Under the pieces are notes generated by a model. That model did no database searches. It was not told where the DNA came from and saw nothing but the letters and a program-made list of their open reading frames with translations. A stretch of 64,000 nucleotides of DNA, from contig JAPFCR010000035.1 of NCBI GenBank assembly GCA_026169375.1, forward strand, positions 124,001 to 188,000, given 5' to 3'. The DNA comes from Sporosarcina sp. Lineage in GTDB: Bacteria; Bacillota; Bacilli; Bacillales_A; Planococcaceae. This document shows, piece by piece, positions 8,005 through 18,286 of the stretch. The translations under genes and the position numbers were made by a program. How positions within the stretch are numbered: position 1 is the first letter of the stretch; each line of letters begins with the position of its first letter.

Positions 8005-8988
8005 TTACAATTTCTCTTCTTTCTCCCATATTTGTAAATAAGGATACGGGTCAAATGCCCACTCTACTCTGCCGTTATATTTATACATACCATAATGAAG
8101 ATGCGGTGGGAAACGTCCGGACGTGCCTTCTTTTCCGTAACCAGAACTGCCTACAAAACCAATTACATCACCTGGTTCAACGATATCTCCTTCTTTCCAT
8201 TCTTTATTGAAACTCGATAAATGCGCATAATAATGATACGTATTATGCATATCACGAATCCCAACCCGCCATCCGCCGTACTCATTCCATCCTTTCACTT
8301 CAATTACGCCATATGAGACCGAACGTACTGGCACACCGTAACCTGCAAATAAATCAGTTCCTTCATGAATCCGCCTACCGCCCCACCCCCTACTCGCGCC
8401 CCACGTCCCCTGGTAACTATAATGCGCCGTGACGGGTAGAGGAAAGGCCCGTTGATCCAGCGCATTCGTCTCAAAATGCGCGTAGATTTTTGCGATTGTT
8501 TTAATTTGATGGACTGTTTCTTTCTTATCATATAAGTCCATTAACGCTTGTGTGAAGTCATCTTTTTTATAAACATAACCCTTTAAATACTCGGTCAATG
8601 TATACATTGTGTCGTCGGGATTATTACGATCTGCAACACCATCTTGGTCACCATCTTTTCCAATTCCATCAAAATAAGTAATAGAAAAAGGCGATTGGTC
8701 TTCAAAAGATGGATTAAGCAAACCTGCCCACAAGAGAGATGAGAAATTCATCGCGATTGGTTCATCTTTCTTTTTGAGGTCGTGTCTCACTTCTTGTATA
8801 TTTCGTTCAAATTGATCGATCGCTGCTAAATAATACCAAGGCACTTCTACGCTCGAATATTTATGATAATATTCCATTCGATCTTTCAAAATTTCTTCGC
8901 GTTTTTTTTCGTCTTCAGCGGAAACGTTTCCGATAGAAATTGCGCTAAGGCCTAACATTAAGAAACCAAGACGCATCCATTTAAACAA
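8005..8988 (-). CDS. M23 family peptidase, LytH-like (sporulation cortex endopeptidase)
   Basis: 327 residues from a TTG at 8988 with GGAGGG six bases upstream; longer ATG frames lack an SD and would bury the signal peptide. A signal sequence ends near N-V-S-A. The middle region (P-W-Y-Y-L-A-A-I-D-Q) resembles LytH. The C-terminal M23 domain has Zn ligands in R-I-H-E-G-T-D and H-L-H-Y-G. B. subtilis LytH (326 residues) cleaves L-Ala-D-Glu bonds during cortex maturation. Family and length agree; naming it lytH is an inference. Confidence 0.8.
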   Translation of the reverse strand: MFKWMRLGFLMLGLSAISIGNVSAEDEKKREEILKDRMEYYHKYSSVEVPWYYLAAIDQFERNIQEVRHDLKKKDEPIAMNFSSLLWAGLLNPSFEDQSPFSITYFDGIGKDGDQDGVADRNNPDDTMYTLTEYLKGYVYKKDDFTQALMDLYDKKETVHQIKTIAKIYAHFETNALDQRAFPLPVTAHYSYQGTWGASRGWGGRRIHEGTDLFAGYGVPVRSVSYGVIEVKGWNEYGGWRVGIRDMHNTYHYYAHLSSFNKEWKEGDIVEPGDVIGFVGSSGYGKEGTSGRFPPHLHYGMYKYNGRVEWAFDPYPYLQIWEKEEKL

Positions 8989-9164
8989 ACTTCTCCCTCC
9001 TTTTTTGATACATTCAATAGCTTCACCAAACTTGGGGTTTTTATGATGGATAGACGGAAAAGATTTTATAGAAATGACTGTAATACAGCGCATAGGCGCG
9101 TTTGGTAGCGATTGATCAACGACTGCTTTTCTGGCCAATCCTGTATTTTCATTACTTGCACAAA

Positions 9165-9219
9165 AAACAGGATCATCCCGAAAACGAGTAAAAACTCATT
9201 TTCAAGGACAATCCTGTTT
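9165..9219 (-). terminator. Terminator after yqkK
   Basis: On the minus strand a 9-bp stem (AAACAGGAT / ATCCTGTTT) is followed by TTTTT. Confidence 0.6.
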
Positions 9220-9231
9220 ATCATAAACGAC

Positions 9232-9459
9232 TTAATACTTCGAACCGAAATCTCCGTATTCATCAAGCAATTCTTCAAAAGATTTATTTTTTTCTCTTTC
9301 TTCTCGTTCTAGACGAATTTGTTTCTGACGTTCTTTCTCTTCTTCTTTTTCAACTTTTGTTAATTCTTTTTTCGTTGCTTTTAATTTTGCTAAAACATCT
9401 TCGTTTAGCGCATCTGATAAACTTAATGATGCATCCTCTTTACTTTTACGATTTCTCAT
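9232..9459 (-). CDS. yqkK: YqkK-like DUF3886 protein
   Basis: 75 residues, highly charged and probably a single long coiled coil from about residue 20 to 62 (K-K-E-L-T-K-V-E-K-E-E-E-K-E-R...), ending in K-N-K-S-F-E-E-L-L. This matches B. subtilis YqkK in length and C-terminal block. It lies 53 bases downstream of the thiolase gene on the same strand and may be read through from it. Function unknown. Confidence 0.75.
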   Translation of the reverse strand: MRNRKSKEDASLSLSDALNEDVLAKLKATKKELTKVEKEEEKERQKQIRLEREEREKNKSFEELLDEYGDFGSKY

Positions 9460-9512
9460 AATTAATTTAGTACCTTCTTTCTTTTACCCGATTCATTGTC
9501 ACAACTTGATGT

Positions 9513-10697
9513 TTACGAACGTGTGACGATCGTTGCGACGCCTTGGCCACCACCAATACAAAGTGTCGCGAGGCCTGTTTTCACATCACGACGTTTCATT
9601 TCATGTAAAAGCGTGACAAGTATCCTCGCACCACTTGCGCCGATCGGATGGCCTAATGCAATCGCACCGCCATTTACATTGAGTTTATCATGATTGAATG
9701 CGAGTTCTTTATCAACCGCAATTGACTGTGCTGCAAATGCTTCATTCGCTTCAATGAGGTCAATCTCTCCTAAAGACAGTTCCGCACGCCCAAGTACATT
9801 TTTCACAGCTTGAACTGGTCCAATTCCCATCACAGATGGATCTACACCAGCATTTGCATTGGCGCTAATTGTTGCGAGTGACGTGATGCCTAGCTCATCT
9901 GCTTTCTTTTTAGACATGATGACAAACGCCGCAGCCCCGTCGTTAATACCAGATGCATTTCCAGCTGTTACACTCCCATCCTTTTTAAATGCTGGACGCA
10001 ACCTTCCAAGCTGTTCTGCTGATGTTCCTTTACGCACATACTCATCCGTATCGAAAATAACGGGATCTCCTTTACGTTGCGGGATTTCAACGGAAACAAT
10101 TTCATCTTTAAATTTCCCTGCTTCAATGGCTGCAGCGGCTTTTTCCTGCGAGTTTGCCGCAAACGCATCTTGTTCTTCTCTTGTAATTTCATAACGGTCA
10201 CATAAGTTCTCTGCCGTTGCGCCCATATGGTAGTCGTTGAATGCACACCATAAACCATCTGCTACCATACTGTCAACAACTTTTTTATCGCCCATTTTAA
10301 AACCTTCACGCCCATCTTTTAATAAATACGGCGCTTGGCTCATATTTTCCATTCCACCAGCGACAATCACATCCGCATCTCCTGCTACAATCGCCTGTCG
10401 TGCCAAATGAACGGCTTTCAATCCAGAACCGCATACCTTATTAATCGACATAGCTGGCACTGTTTCAGCTAGTCCCGCTTTGATCGATGCTTGTCTTGAA
10501 GGATTTTGACCTAAACCTGCCTGAAGGACATTCCCCATAATGACCTCATCTACCTCATCTGCCTTCACACCAGCTTGTGTCAAGGCTTCTTTAATCACCG
10601 TCGCCCCTAAATCGACTGCTGGAACATTCTTTAACGAGCCTAAAAATGAACCAATCGCCGTTCGTACAGCGCTGACAATGACTACTTCGTTTGACAT
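9513..10697 (-). CDS. Acetyl-CoA C-acetyltransferase (thiolase)
   Basis: 394 residues, normal thiolase length. Active-site Cys89 sits in N-K-V-C-G-S-G-L-K, His350 in [10 protein letters not shown], and Cys380 in L-C-I-G-G-G-Q-G. It condenses two acetyl-CoA to acetoacetyl-CoA, or the reverse. It is divergent from an HMG-CoA lyase gene, which also yields acetoacetate and acetyl-CoA, so both probably serve ketone-body, leucine or fatty-acid breakdown. Whether it is the degradative or biosynthetic paralogue cannot be settled here. Confidence 0.92.
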   Translation of the reverse strand: MSNEVVIVSAVRTAIGSFLGSLKNVPAVDLGATVIKEALTQAGVKADEVDEVIMGNVLQAGLGQNPSRQASIKAGLAETVPAMSINKVCGSGLKAVHLARQAIVAGDADVIVAGGMENMSQAPYLLKDGREGFKMGDKKVVDSMVADGLWCAFNDYHMGATAENLCDRYEITREEQDAFAANSQEKAAAAIEAGKFKDEIVSVEIPQRKGDPVIFDTDEYVRKGTSAEQLGRLRPAFKKDGSVTAGNASGINDGAAAFVIMSKKKADELGITSLATISANANAGVDPSVMGIGPVQAVKNVLGRAELSLGEIDLIEANEAFAAQSIAVDKELAFNHDKLNVNGGAIALGHPIGASGARILVTLLHEMKRRDVKTGLATLCIGGGQGVATIVTRS

Positions 10698-10768
10698 ATT
10701 TTATTCCCCCCTAATGTTTTCTTCATTATGAACAATTCCACCGGAAGCTCTCCCTTTTATAAAACTTG

Positions 10769-10798
10769 TTGCGCCAACCGACTCCTTATCCTTATAAT
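10769..10798 (+). promoter_or_regulatory. Probable SigA promoter of the HMG-CoA lyase gene
   Basis: TTGCGC at 10769-10774 and TATAAT at 10793-10798, spaced by 18 bases, 21 bases before the start codon. Confidence 0.55.
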
Positions 10799-10819
10799 GA
10801 TGAATAAGGAGGGAATGAT

Positions 10820-11722
10820 ATGTTTAGTTTACCAAATAATGCGACAATAATCGAGGTAGGACCACGTGATGGTTTACAAAATGAAAAACAACTTGTACAA
10901 ACTGCAGACAAGTTAGCTTTTATTCAAGCGCTTCAACATGCAGGAATTCAAGAAATGGAGCTCACTTCTTTTGTCTCTCCAAAATGGGTGCCACAAATGG
11001 CAGATGCAAAAGAAATCGTTAAAAAGAGCCCAAAGGTTGGCAGACAATTTGTTTTAACACCAAATGCAAAAGGGGTAGAACTTGCGCTTGAAGCTGGTGC
11101 TAAAAGTGTCGCTTTCTTTGTGGGGGCAAGCAATTCGTTCAACCAAAAAAACATTAACCGAACGACTGAGGAAAGCATGGAAAACATTGCACCGTTAATT
11201 CGCGAATTAAAAGCACAACAAGTTTTTATACGCGCTTGTATTTCTACTGCTTTTTATTGTCCATATGAGGGGAAAGTTCATCCAGATGTTGTCATACAAT
11301 TATGTAAGCAGTTCGTTGAATTAGGGGTAGACGAACTAAGTGTGGCAGATACAATTGGAAAAGCAAACCCAGTGGAAAGTTACGAATTATTTTCAGCATT
11401 ACGAAAAGAATTACCCAATACACTGCTCACTGCACATTTTCACGATACACGGAAATTAGCGCTTGCGAATATTTACGCATCACTGCAAGCAGGCATTAGC
11501 CGATTCGATACATCAGCAGGTGGTCTTGGCGGCTGTCCATTTGCTCCTGGTGCCACTGGAAATGTCGCAACAGAAGACGTCGTTCATTTACTTGACTCAC
11601 TTGGCATTGAAACGGGTATAGATATAGATAAAGTGTGTCAAGCTGTTTCATATATCGAACCCCATGTTTCAAGACCGATTGAAACTGGGATGTATAAACT
11701 TTTTAAAACACATTCGTCATAA
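10820..11722 (+). CDS. mvaB: Hydroxymethylglutaryl-CoA lyase
   Basis: 300 residues. It starts with the DRE-TIM motif E-V-G-P-R-D-G-L-Q-N-E. The lyase signature reads S-A-G-G-L-G-G-C-P-F-A with the active-site Cys, and H-F-H-D-T-R supplies metal ligands. It cleaves HMG-CoA to acetoacetate and acetyl-CoA, the last step of leucine breakdown. GGAGG lies before the ATG. The stop codon falls inside a 40-base repeat that is copied once more downstream, so the last codons may have been set by the repeat insertion. B. subtilis orthologue: yngG. Confidence 0.92.
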   Translation: MFSLPNNATIIEVGPRDGLQNEKQLVQTADKLAFIQALQHAGIQEMELTSFVSPKWVPQMADAKEIVKKSPKVGRQFVLTPNAKGVELALEAGAKSVAFFVGASNSFNQKNINRTTEESMENIAPLIRELKAQQVFIRACISTAFYCPYEGKVHPDVVIQLCKQFVELGVDELSVADTIGKANPVESYELFSALRKELPNTLLTAHFHDTRKLALANIYASLQAGISRFDTSAGGLGGCPFAPGATGNVATEDVVHLLDSLGIETGIDIDKVCQAVSYIEPHVSRPIETGMYKLFKTHSS

Positions 11723-11758
11723 AGTGAAACTTCAATCAGTGGTGAACTTCCACTGATT
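11719..11758 (+). repeat. Palindromic repeat unit A, copy 1
   Basis: A 40-base unit identical to 11841-11880. It contains a perfect 9-bp stem (AATCAGTGG / CCACTGATT) and overlaps the mvaB stop codon. It could act as a transcript end. Confidence 0.85.
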
Positions 11759-11767
11759 GTTAGCTTC

Positions 11768-11818
11768 ACCAATCGGGCTTTTACGGACAGTTGCTTTCAC
11801 TTTGACTTTGAAGTGAAG
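11768..11818 (+). repeat. Palindromic repeat unit B, copy 1
   Basis: A 51-base unit matching 11951-12001 at all but two positions. With the bases that follow it forms a nested hairpin: ACGGACAG pairs with CTGTCCGT, and inside it CTTTCACTT pairs with AAGTGAAG. Confidence 0.85.
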
Positions 11819-11840
11819 CTTACCTGTCCGTTAATGCGGG

Positions 11841-11880
11841 ATAAAGTGAAACTTCAATCAGTGGTGAACTTCCACTGATT
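11841..11880 (+). repeat. Palindromic repeat unit A, copy 2
   Basis: Exact copy of 11719-11758, 122 bases downstream of it. Confidence 0.85.
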
Positions 11881-11881
11881 A

Positions 11882-11930
11882 AGACGAACACAAGCTAAGA
11901 ACGTCACGTCCAGTGACAACGTTTGTGTGA
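11882..11930 (+). repeat. Palindromic unit C
   Basis: A nested inverted repeat: CACAA pairs with TTGTG on the outside, and ACGTCAC with GTGAC plus CGT within. It is present once and lies between the two composite repeats. It looks like another palindromic insertion. Confidence 0.5.
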
Positions 11931-11950
11931 CCAACATCATGTCGGCCCCA

Positions 11951-12001
11951 ACCAATCGGGCTTTTACGGACAGTTGCTTTCATTTTGACCTTGAAGTGAA
12001 G
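11951..12001 (+). repeat. Palindromic repeat unit B, copy 2
   Basis: Matches 11768-11818 with two substitutions. It lies shortly before the SD of the following hydrolase gene. Frames read through it give a false N-terminal extension of that gene. Confidence 0.85.
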
Positions 12002-12043
12002 GCAACTGGCCGTTCATGCAGGATAAACAAGGAGGCTGTTGTT

Positions 12044-12970
12044 TTGAAACGACGAGTGCTTTACATTTCAAGTATTTTCTCAAGTATACTTGCTGCAATC
12101 GTCACTTTTCTAGGGATATTCTCAACGAATCGTCTCATGTATTTAAAGTTAAAAGATCATGATCTCATTTTAAAACGTGAAGTCTTAGCTAAGCGGTTTG
12201 ATGAAAAATGGTATGAAGCTGTCAATAAGGAAATATTATGGATTAAGTCGCAACAAGGTTACTTATTGCATGCGGTTTTTTTACAACCTTTACAAACAAA
12301 AAACACTGTCATTATTTGTCACGGGGTCACGGAAAGTAAAGTGAATTCTTTCAAATACGCACGATTATTTGAAAAACTTGGATTCAATTCAGTCGTGTAC
12401 GATCATCGTCGTCATGGTGATTCTGGTGGGAAAACAACAAGTTTCGGTTTTTATGAAAAAGATGATTTACAAGCGATCGTTCAAAGCATTCGAGAAAAAA
12501 TAGGTCAGGATGCAATTCTCGGCATTCACGGAGAATCGATGGGCGCTGCAACGACGATTTTATATGCAGGGACGTTTGAAGATGAAGCAGACTTTCATAT
12601 CGCTGATTGTCCTTTCTCTGACTTTACTGAGCAAGTGCTTCATGTGCTAAGAAGAGAAACACCTTTTCGAACGATGATGGTCTTACGCATTGCGAACCTA
12701 TTTTTAAAAGTCCGCGATGGATACACGCTGAAACTTGTATCGCCGAAAGAAGTCGTTCAACATATTAAAAAACCGATGTTATTCATCCATAGTTTAGAAG
12801 ATACGTTTATTCTTCCTTATATGACAGAAGAATTATATGAGAAAAAACCAGAACCTAAAATGTTAAAGCTTTTTGAAAAAGGAGCCCATGCAAAATCTTT
12901 CAACAAAAATCCTGAAGAATATGAAAGAGTTGTCAAAAACTTCCTGAAGACATATGTACAATACTTTTAA
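12044..12970 (+). CDS. Alpha/beta hydrolase, YqkD-like
   Basis: 308 residues. The TTG at 12044 with AAGGAGG eight bases upstream is preferred; an ATG at 11927 would add residues encoded by the palindromic repeat. An N-terminal hydrophobic segment (residues 6-24) suggests membrane anchoring. The hydrolase core has H-G-V-T near residue 90, the nucleophile elbow G-E-S-M-G near 165, an acid in L-E-D-T near 255 and a His in G-A-H-A near 285. Length and layout match B. subtilis YqkD. Substrate unknown. Confidence 0.8.
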   Translation: MKRRVLYISSIFSSILAAIVTFLGIFSTNRLMYLKLKDHDLILKREVLAKRFDEKWYEAVNKEILWIKSQQGYLLHAVFLQPLQTKNTVIICHGVTESKVNSFKYARLFEKLGFNSVVYDHRRHGDSGGKTTSFGFYEKDDLQAIVQSIREKIGQDAILGIHGESMGAATTILYAGTFEDEADFHIADCPFSDFTEQVLHVLRRETPFRTMMVLRIANLFLKVRDGYTLKLVSPKEVVQHIKKPMLFIHSLEDTFILPYMTEELYEKKPEPKMLKLFEKGAHAKSFNKNPEEYERVVKNFLKTYVQYF

Positions 12971-12975
12971 TCCAA

Positions 12976-13019
12976 AATAAATGAACCCGTTGATGATTAG
13001 CTCAACGAGTTCATTTATT
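12976..13019. terminator. Bidirectional terminator
   Basis: A long stem (AATAAATGAAC...CGTTGA with TCAACG...GTTCATTTATT) between the convergent hydrolase and yneF genes. Confidence 0.75.
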
Positions 13020-13021
13020 GA

Positions 13022-13264
13022 TTACTTTTTAGTTTTCTTATCCTTCTTTTCGCTCACTTTATTCATCTGATTCATCATCTGATTGATGCGCTTTTGTGAA
13101 GGTTTTTGCCCCATTTGCATCATCATCATTCGTAGCATATCTTCATTAATCGGCGGGTTCTCTTCTAAGTATTTCATCATATATTGACGTGCAATGAAAA
13201 ATCCGAGGGCCACACCAGCTACTAGTGCAACGATGATGATAAGTATCCACCAAATCGTGCTCAT
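13022..13264 (-). CDS. yneF: YneF family membrane protein
   Basis: 80 residues. An N-terminal membrane helix (residues 4-25) precedes [25 protein letters not shown], the hallmark of the UPF0154/YneF family. The C-terminus is Lys-rich and cytoplasmic. AGGAGG precedes the start. Function unknown. It sits near sirA and tkt as in B. subtilis. Confidence 0.92.
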   Translation of the reverse strand: MSTIWWILIIIVALVAGVALGFFIARQYMMKYLEENPPINEDMLRMMMMQMGQKPSQKRINQMMNQMNKVSEKKDKKTKK

Positions 13265-13348
13265 TCGCTATACCTCCTTCACGACTGTTGTCCGAGTTTA
13301 CGGTTCCATGAAGGATTATACAATACTATGACCAGATATACTACCTTT

Positions 13349-13798
13349 TCACTGAAAAACCATTGTACTTTTTTCTTTTTCTTTCGTATGCTTAACGGGT
13401 TTTAACCAGCCCCATTCACTTTCTCCTTCCATTACCGCGAAAAACCGACGATCAATTTCAGATAATCCAATAAACAAATCTAAATCTAGCATCCTTGAGC
13501 CAATGCACTGAACGATTAAGGCATAAGGCGACAAAGTGATTCGAATTGTCCCTTTTACCGAATGCGTTAATTCATATTGTCCATTATTAAATTCAATCGT
13601 TTCAAACATCCGCCCAAATTTTGATAAAACAACCTCTTCAATCATGTCTTCTTCAATTGAATCGCATAAATAACGAACTTCTTGCATTTTATTTTTATCA
13701 CTAACATTCCCTTTTAACAGTTCATAAAAAAGCTGCTCACGGCCAATAATAAACTGTTCAAATTCCATTTTCACTTTATAAATCCCATACAATCGCAT
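13349..13798 (-). CDS. sirA: Sporulation inhibitor of replication SirA
   Basis: 149 residues from the ATG at 13798, which follows AAAGGGGCTG; B. subtilis SirA has 148. The N-terminus (Y-G-I-Y-K-V-K-x-E-F...F-I-I-G-R-E-Q-L-F-Y-E-L-L) and the C-terminal G-W-L-K-P-V-K match SirA (YneE). In B. subtilis it binds DnaA and blocks new replication rounds once sporulation begins. The position between yneF and tkt supports the call. The sequence is divergent, so this rests on motif and synteny. Confidence 0.82.
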   Translation of the reverse strand: MRLYGIYKVKMEFEQFIIGREQLFYELLKGNVSDKNKMQEVRYLCDSIEEDMIEEVVLSKFGRMFETIEFNNGQYELTHSVKGTIRITLSPYALIVQCIGSRMLDLDLFIGLSEIDRRFFAVMEGESEWGWLKPVKHTKEKEKSTMVFQ

Positions 13799-13928
13799 GA
13801 TCTCAGCCCCTTTATAACCATCATACCGACTACTATTTAAAAAGACTGTCACACTACGTTACAAACAATTTCTAATATTGTCGAAAACTCTATTTCTTCC
13901 GACAATTAATTTTATAAGGAATAAAAAA

Positions 13929-13965
13929 ACCTTCTACATGTCGAGTAACTCAACATGTAGAAGGT
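13929..13965 (-). terminator. Terminator of tkt
   Basis: A 13-bp stem (ACCTTCTACATGT / ACATGTAGAAGGT) followed on the minus strand by seven T. Confidence 0.85.
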
Positions 13966-13972
13966 AATAAAA

Positions 13973-15979
13973 TTACGCTTCGATTAATGCTTTCACTTTC
14001 GCAACAACATTGTCTACAGTGAAGCCGTATTTTTCAATCACAAGGTTTCCTGGAGCACTTGCACCGAATGTATCGATTGCGAGAACATCTCCTTCGTCAC
14101 CTACATACTTATGCCAACCAAGTGATGCGCCCATTTCGATTCCGAGACGTTTTTTAACGTCTTTCGGTAGAACGCTATCTTTATAAGCTTGGTCTTGTTT
14201 TTCAAATAGATCCCATGATGGCATTGAAACAACTGAAACGTCAACACCAGATTCTTTCAGCGCTGTTTGAGCTTTCACAGCTAATCCTACTTCTGAACCT
14301 GTCGCCAATAAAATTGCATCTGCTTTTTCTTTCGTCGCTGGAGATACTACATAAGCTCCTTTTGCAACACCTTCCATCGCATCTTCTTTCGATGTTGGTA
14401 GAACATCTAAATTTTGACGAGATAAAACGAGTGTTGTTGGTACTTTTTCAGAGCTTACCGCTAGCTTCCAAGCTGCAGCTGTTTCGTTCGCATCTGCTGG
14501 ACGAATCACAGATAAACCAGGGATTGCACGTAATGCTGCTAAATGTTCAACAGGCTCATGCGTTGGACCATCTTCACCAACCGCAACACTGTCATGTGTG
14601 AAGACATATGTGACAGGAACGCCCATTAATGCAGATAAACGAATAGCTGGTCTTACATAGTCACTGAATACGAAGAATGTTCCACCGTATACGTGTAAAC
14701 CACCATGTAATGCCATTCCGTTTAATGCTGTTCCCATCGCAAATTCTCTTACACCAAACCAAATGTTACGTCCAGCATAGTTTGATGATAAGAATGGTTC
14801 TTCTTTCTTCATCATTGTATTGTTTGAACTTGCTAAGTCCGCACTACCGCCAAAGAGTGCTGGCATTACATCCGCAAGCGCATTAATTGCATCACCTGAA
14901 GCTGCACGCGTCGCAAGTGAAGTACCTTCTTCATAGACTGGCAATGCTTCTTCTAAGTTTTCAGGCAGTTTACCATCAATTGCATCTTGTAATTCCTCTG
15001 CAAGTTCAGCATGTTCTGCTTTATAACTTTCAAACAGTTCGTTCCATGCAGCTTCTTCTTCTACGCCTAATTTATTTGTTGCTTCTTTGAATGCTTCATA
15101 TACTTCTTCAGGTACGTGGAAATCTTGTTCAAATGTCCACTTGTAATAGTCTTTCGTTAGTTTCATCTCTGCTTCACCAAGTGGTGCACCATGTGAAGCT
15201 GATTTACCCGATTTGTTTGGTGAACCGTACCCAATGACTGTTTTAATTTCGATCATTGTTGGGCCACCGCTATTGTTTTTCCCTTTTTCAATGGCTTGTG
15301 AAAGCTCTTCCACATCATTTCCGTCTTCAACACGGATATAATTCCAGCCATAAGATTCAAAACGGTTTTGAATATTCTCTGTAAACGACATATCGAGTTC
15401 ACCATCTAGTGAAATATCGTTACTATCATAGAGAACAATTAGTTTGTCTAATTGTAAATGTCCTGCGAGTGAAATTGCCTCAGCCGCAACACCTTCCATT
15501 AAATCACCGTCACCACATAATGTATATGTGTAATGGTCAACAACATCAAAGCCTGGCTTATTATACTTTGCAGCTAAATGCTTTTCTGCCATCGCCATTC
15601 CTACCGCCATACCAATTCCTTGACCGAGTGGACCTGTTGTCGCTTCTACACCGTCTGTATACCTATACTCAGGATGTCCTGGTGTTTCAGAACCCCACTG
15701 TCTGAAGTTTTTAATTTCTTCCATTGATAGGTTATAACCCGATAAGTGAAGTAAGCTGTATAATAACATAGAACCATGCCCCGCTGATAAAACAAAGCGG
15801 TCACGGTTAAACCACTTTGGATTAGATGGGTTATGTTGCATATGCTTTGCCCATAACGTATAAGCCATTGGCGCAGCACCCATTGGTAAGCCTGGATGCC
15901 CAGAGTTTGCTTTTTCAATTGCATCAATTGAAAGTGTTCGGATTGTGTTAATCGCAAGTTGATCAATTTGTTGAGTCAT
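13973..15979 (-). CDS. tkt: Transketolase
   Basis: 668 residues, full length. The ThDP-binding motif begins G-D-G-D-L-M-E-G-V near residue 155 and ends at Y-D-S-N. The pyrimidine domain has F-G-V-R-E-F-A-M-G and [15 protein letters not shown]. It moves two-carbon units between sugar phosphates in the non-oxidative pentose phosphate pathway. GAAAGGAAG precedes the ATG. The order lexA-yneA-yneB-ynzC-tkt is that of B. subtilis. A strong terminator follows. Confidence 0.97.
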   Translation of the reverse strand: MTQQIDQLAINTIRTLSIDAIEKANSGHPGLPMGAAPMAYTLWAKHMQHNPSNPKWFNRDRFVLSAGHGSMLLYSLLHLSGYNLSMEEIKNFRQWGSETPGHPEYRYTDGVEATTGPLGQGIGMAVGMAMAEKHLAAKYNKPGFDVVDHYTYTLCGDGDLMEGVAAEAISLAGHLQLDKLIVLYDSNDISLDGELDMSFTENIQNRFESYGWNYIRVEDGNDVEELSQAIEKGKNNSGGPTMIEIKTVIGYGSPNKSGKSASHGAPLGEAEMKLTKDYYKWTFEQDFHVPEEVYEAFKEATNKLGVEEEAAWNELFESYKAEHAELAEELQDAIDGKLPENLEEALPVYEEGTSLATRAASGDAINALADVMPALFGGSADLASSNNTMMKKEEPFLSSNYAGRNIWFGVREFAMGTALNGMALHGGLHVYGGTFFVFSDYVRPAIRLSALMGVPVTYVFTHDSVAVGEDGPTHEPVEHLAALRAIPGLSVIRPADANETAAAWKLAVSSEKVPTTLVLSRQNLDVLPTSKEDAMEGVAKGAYVVSPATKEKADAILLATGSEVGLAVKAQTALKESGVDVSVVSMPSWDLFEKQDQAYKDSVLPKDVKKRLGIEMGASLGWHKYVGDEGDVLAIDTFGASAPGNLVIEKYGFTVDNVVAKVKALIEA

Positions 15980-16079
15980 AATAATTGTACTTCCTTTCGC
16001 ATTTCAATCATTTACTTACATCTATAGTGTAGACAATCAGCTAGGTAAAGACAATTGATATGTCATGATTCTTTTATAC

Positions 16080-16313
16080 TTATTGCTTTAAATTGCGTCT
16101 TTGTGCCTCTTTTACTTTCTCTGGCGTGACGTCATTACCTTCCGGATCAATGACTGTTACGTTTTCAATTGTTTCTCTCATCTTCGAGCGAAAAGTTGTT
16201 AAATATTCTTGACGTAATTTCGTTTGCTCTTTCGCTTCTTCCATCGAAAGACCAGACGTTTTTGATTTGCTTGATAATTCATTGATACGCTTCATTTTTT
16301 CTTTAGATAACAT
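16080..16313 (-). CDS. ynzC: YnzC family protein (DUF896)
   Basis: 77 residues from the ATG at 16313 (GGAGGAG upstream), equal to B. subtilis YnzC. It has the K-R-I-N-E-L-S-x-K-S-K...L-T/S-x-E-E helical hairpin and the C-terminal V-T-P-E-K-V-K-E-A-Q motif typical of DUF896. Its transcription with yneA and yneB suggests SOS co-expression. Molecular function unknown. Confidence 0.92.
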   Translation of the reverse strand: MLSKEKMKRINELSSKSKTSGLSMEEAKEQTKLRQEYLTTFRSKMRETIENVTVIDPEGNDVTPEKVKEAQRRNLKQ

Positions 16314-16383
16314 AATTTCTCCTCCATCATTTTGCATACTTAAAAGATATACAAAAAGCAATGGAAGTGCAACGTTTCCGCTT

Positions 16384-17360
<977 letters not shown>

Positions 17361-17373
17361 CGTTTCCTCCTCT

Positions 17374-17400
17374 AGAATCCACGTTCGGAATATACGTTCG
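17374..17400. promoter_or_regulatory. LexA-box-like sites upstream of yneA
   Basis: Two adjacent partial matches to the Gram-positive LexA box (CGAAC-N4-GTTCG) at 17374-17387 and 17387-17400. Both have an intact GTTCG half and a GAAT-type left half. Confidence 0.6.
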
Positions 17401-17453
17401 GAATACTTGTTCTCATCATAGAATATTTATTTTTTATTGTCAACTATTTTTTT

Positions 17454-17467
17454 CGAACTAACGTTTG
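17454..17467. promoter_or_regulatory. LexA box at the lexA promoter
   Basis: CGAACTAACGTTTG differs from the CGAAC-N4-GTTCG consensus at one position. It overlaps the lexA -35 element, which explains autorepression. A weaker half site lies at 17508-17520. Confidence 0.75.
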
Positions 17468-17493
17468 ATTTTAACGATTCATGTTGCTATACT
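17465..17493 (+). promoter_or_regulatory. lexA promoter
   Basis: TTGATT (17465-17470) and TATACT (17488-17493) with a 17-bp spacer. Confidence 0.7.
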
Positions 17494-17573
17494 AAAGTCA
17501 ATGAATAGAATTTACGTTCGGCTCAATTAGCAAATTGGAAAATGAGTCAACACTATTAAAGAGGTGAATGAAA

Positions 17574-18194
17574 ATGGAGAAAATTTCTAAAAGACAAGAA
17601 GCGATTTTAGAGTTTATTAAAGATGAAGTAAAACAAAAAGGATATCCGCCTTCTGTTAGAGAAATCGGTACTGCGGTTGGACTTGCTTCGAGTTCCACCG
17701 TACACGGACATTTGGGCCGATTAGAAAGTAAAGGGTATATCAGAAGAGACCCAACGAAGCCACGTGCAATTGAAGTTTTAGATCCTGAAGGAATTGAAGC
17801 CATTAAACCAGGCGTTTTACATGTGCCGTTAATTGGAAAAGTAACAGCTGGACAACCGATTACAGCGATTGAAAACGTAGAGGAATATTTCCCACTTCCA
17901 GAATCATTTGGCACGAGTGAAGATAATTTGTTTATGTTAGAAATTATCGGAAACAGTATGATTGAAGCTGGTATTTTAAACGGGGACTATGTCGTCGTTA
18001 AACAAAAGAACACAGCAGATAACGGAGAAATTGTTGTTGCAATGACTGAGGAAGAAGAAGCAACAGTGAAACGTTTCTTTAAAGAAAAAAATTACTTCAG
18101 ACTACAACCAGAAAACGCATCAATGGATCCGATTATCGTTGACAATGTTTCTATTTTAGGTAAAGTAGTTGGGGTTTATCGGACGCTTCATTAA
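17574..18194 (+). CDS. lexA: SOS repressor LexA
   Basis: 206 residues. The N-terminal winged helix-turn-helix has [10 protein letters not shown] and the S-S-S-T-V-H-G-H-L recognition helix. The cleavage site is Ala92-Gly93 and the catalytic pair is Ser128 and Lys166 (G-N-S-M and T-V-K-R-F). Filaments of RecA, encoded at 39-41 kb, trigger its self-cleavage. The ATG at 17574 is preferred over 17568 because GAGGTG almost abuts the latter. It is divergent from yneA and ends at a strong terminator. Confidence 0.97.
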   Translation: MEKISKRQEAILEFIKDEVKQKGYPPSVREIGTAVGLASSSTVHGHLGRLESKGYIRRDPTKPRAIEVLDPEGIEAIKPGVLHVPLIGKVTAGQPITAIENVEEYFPLPESFGTSEDNLFMLEIIGNSMIEAGILNGDYVVVKQKNTADNGEIVVAMTEEEEATVKRFFKEKNYFRLQPENASMDPIIVDNVSILGKVVGVYRTLH

Positions 18195-18210
18195 TCATTT
18201 ACCTCAAAGC

Positions 18211-18258
18211 AAATAGGCTATTTAACATTCGATACTTTCAATGTTAAATAGCCTATTT
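18211..18258. terminator. Bidirectional terminator between lexA and ynbB
   Basis: A perfect 19-bp stem (AAATAGGCTATTTAACATT and its complement) followed by TTTATTTT. Confidence 0.9.
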
Positions 18259-18286
18259 TTATTTTCACGATATTTTAGTGTATGCT

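Noticed and set aside
11927..12043. N-terminal extension of the YqkD-like hydrolase from ATG 11927
   Set aside because: These codons fall in repeat unit B and lack an SD; a TTG with AAGGAGG gives a normal N-terminus.
14215..15705. Several plus-strand ORFs of 67-128 codons opposite tkt
   Set aside because: They are Leu/His-rich shadows of the tkt reading frame without SD sequences.
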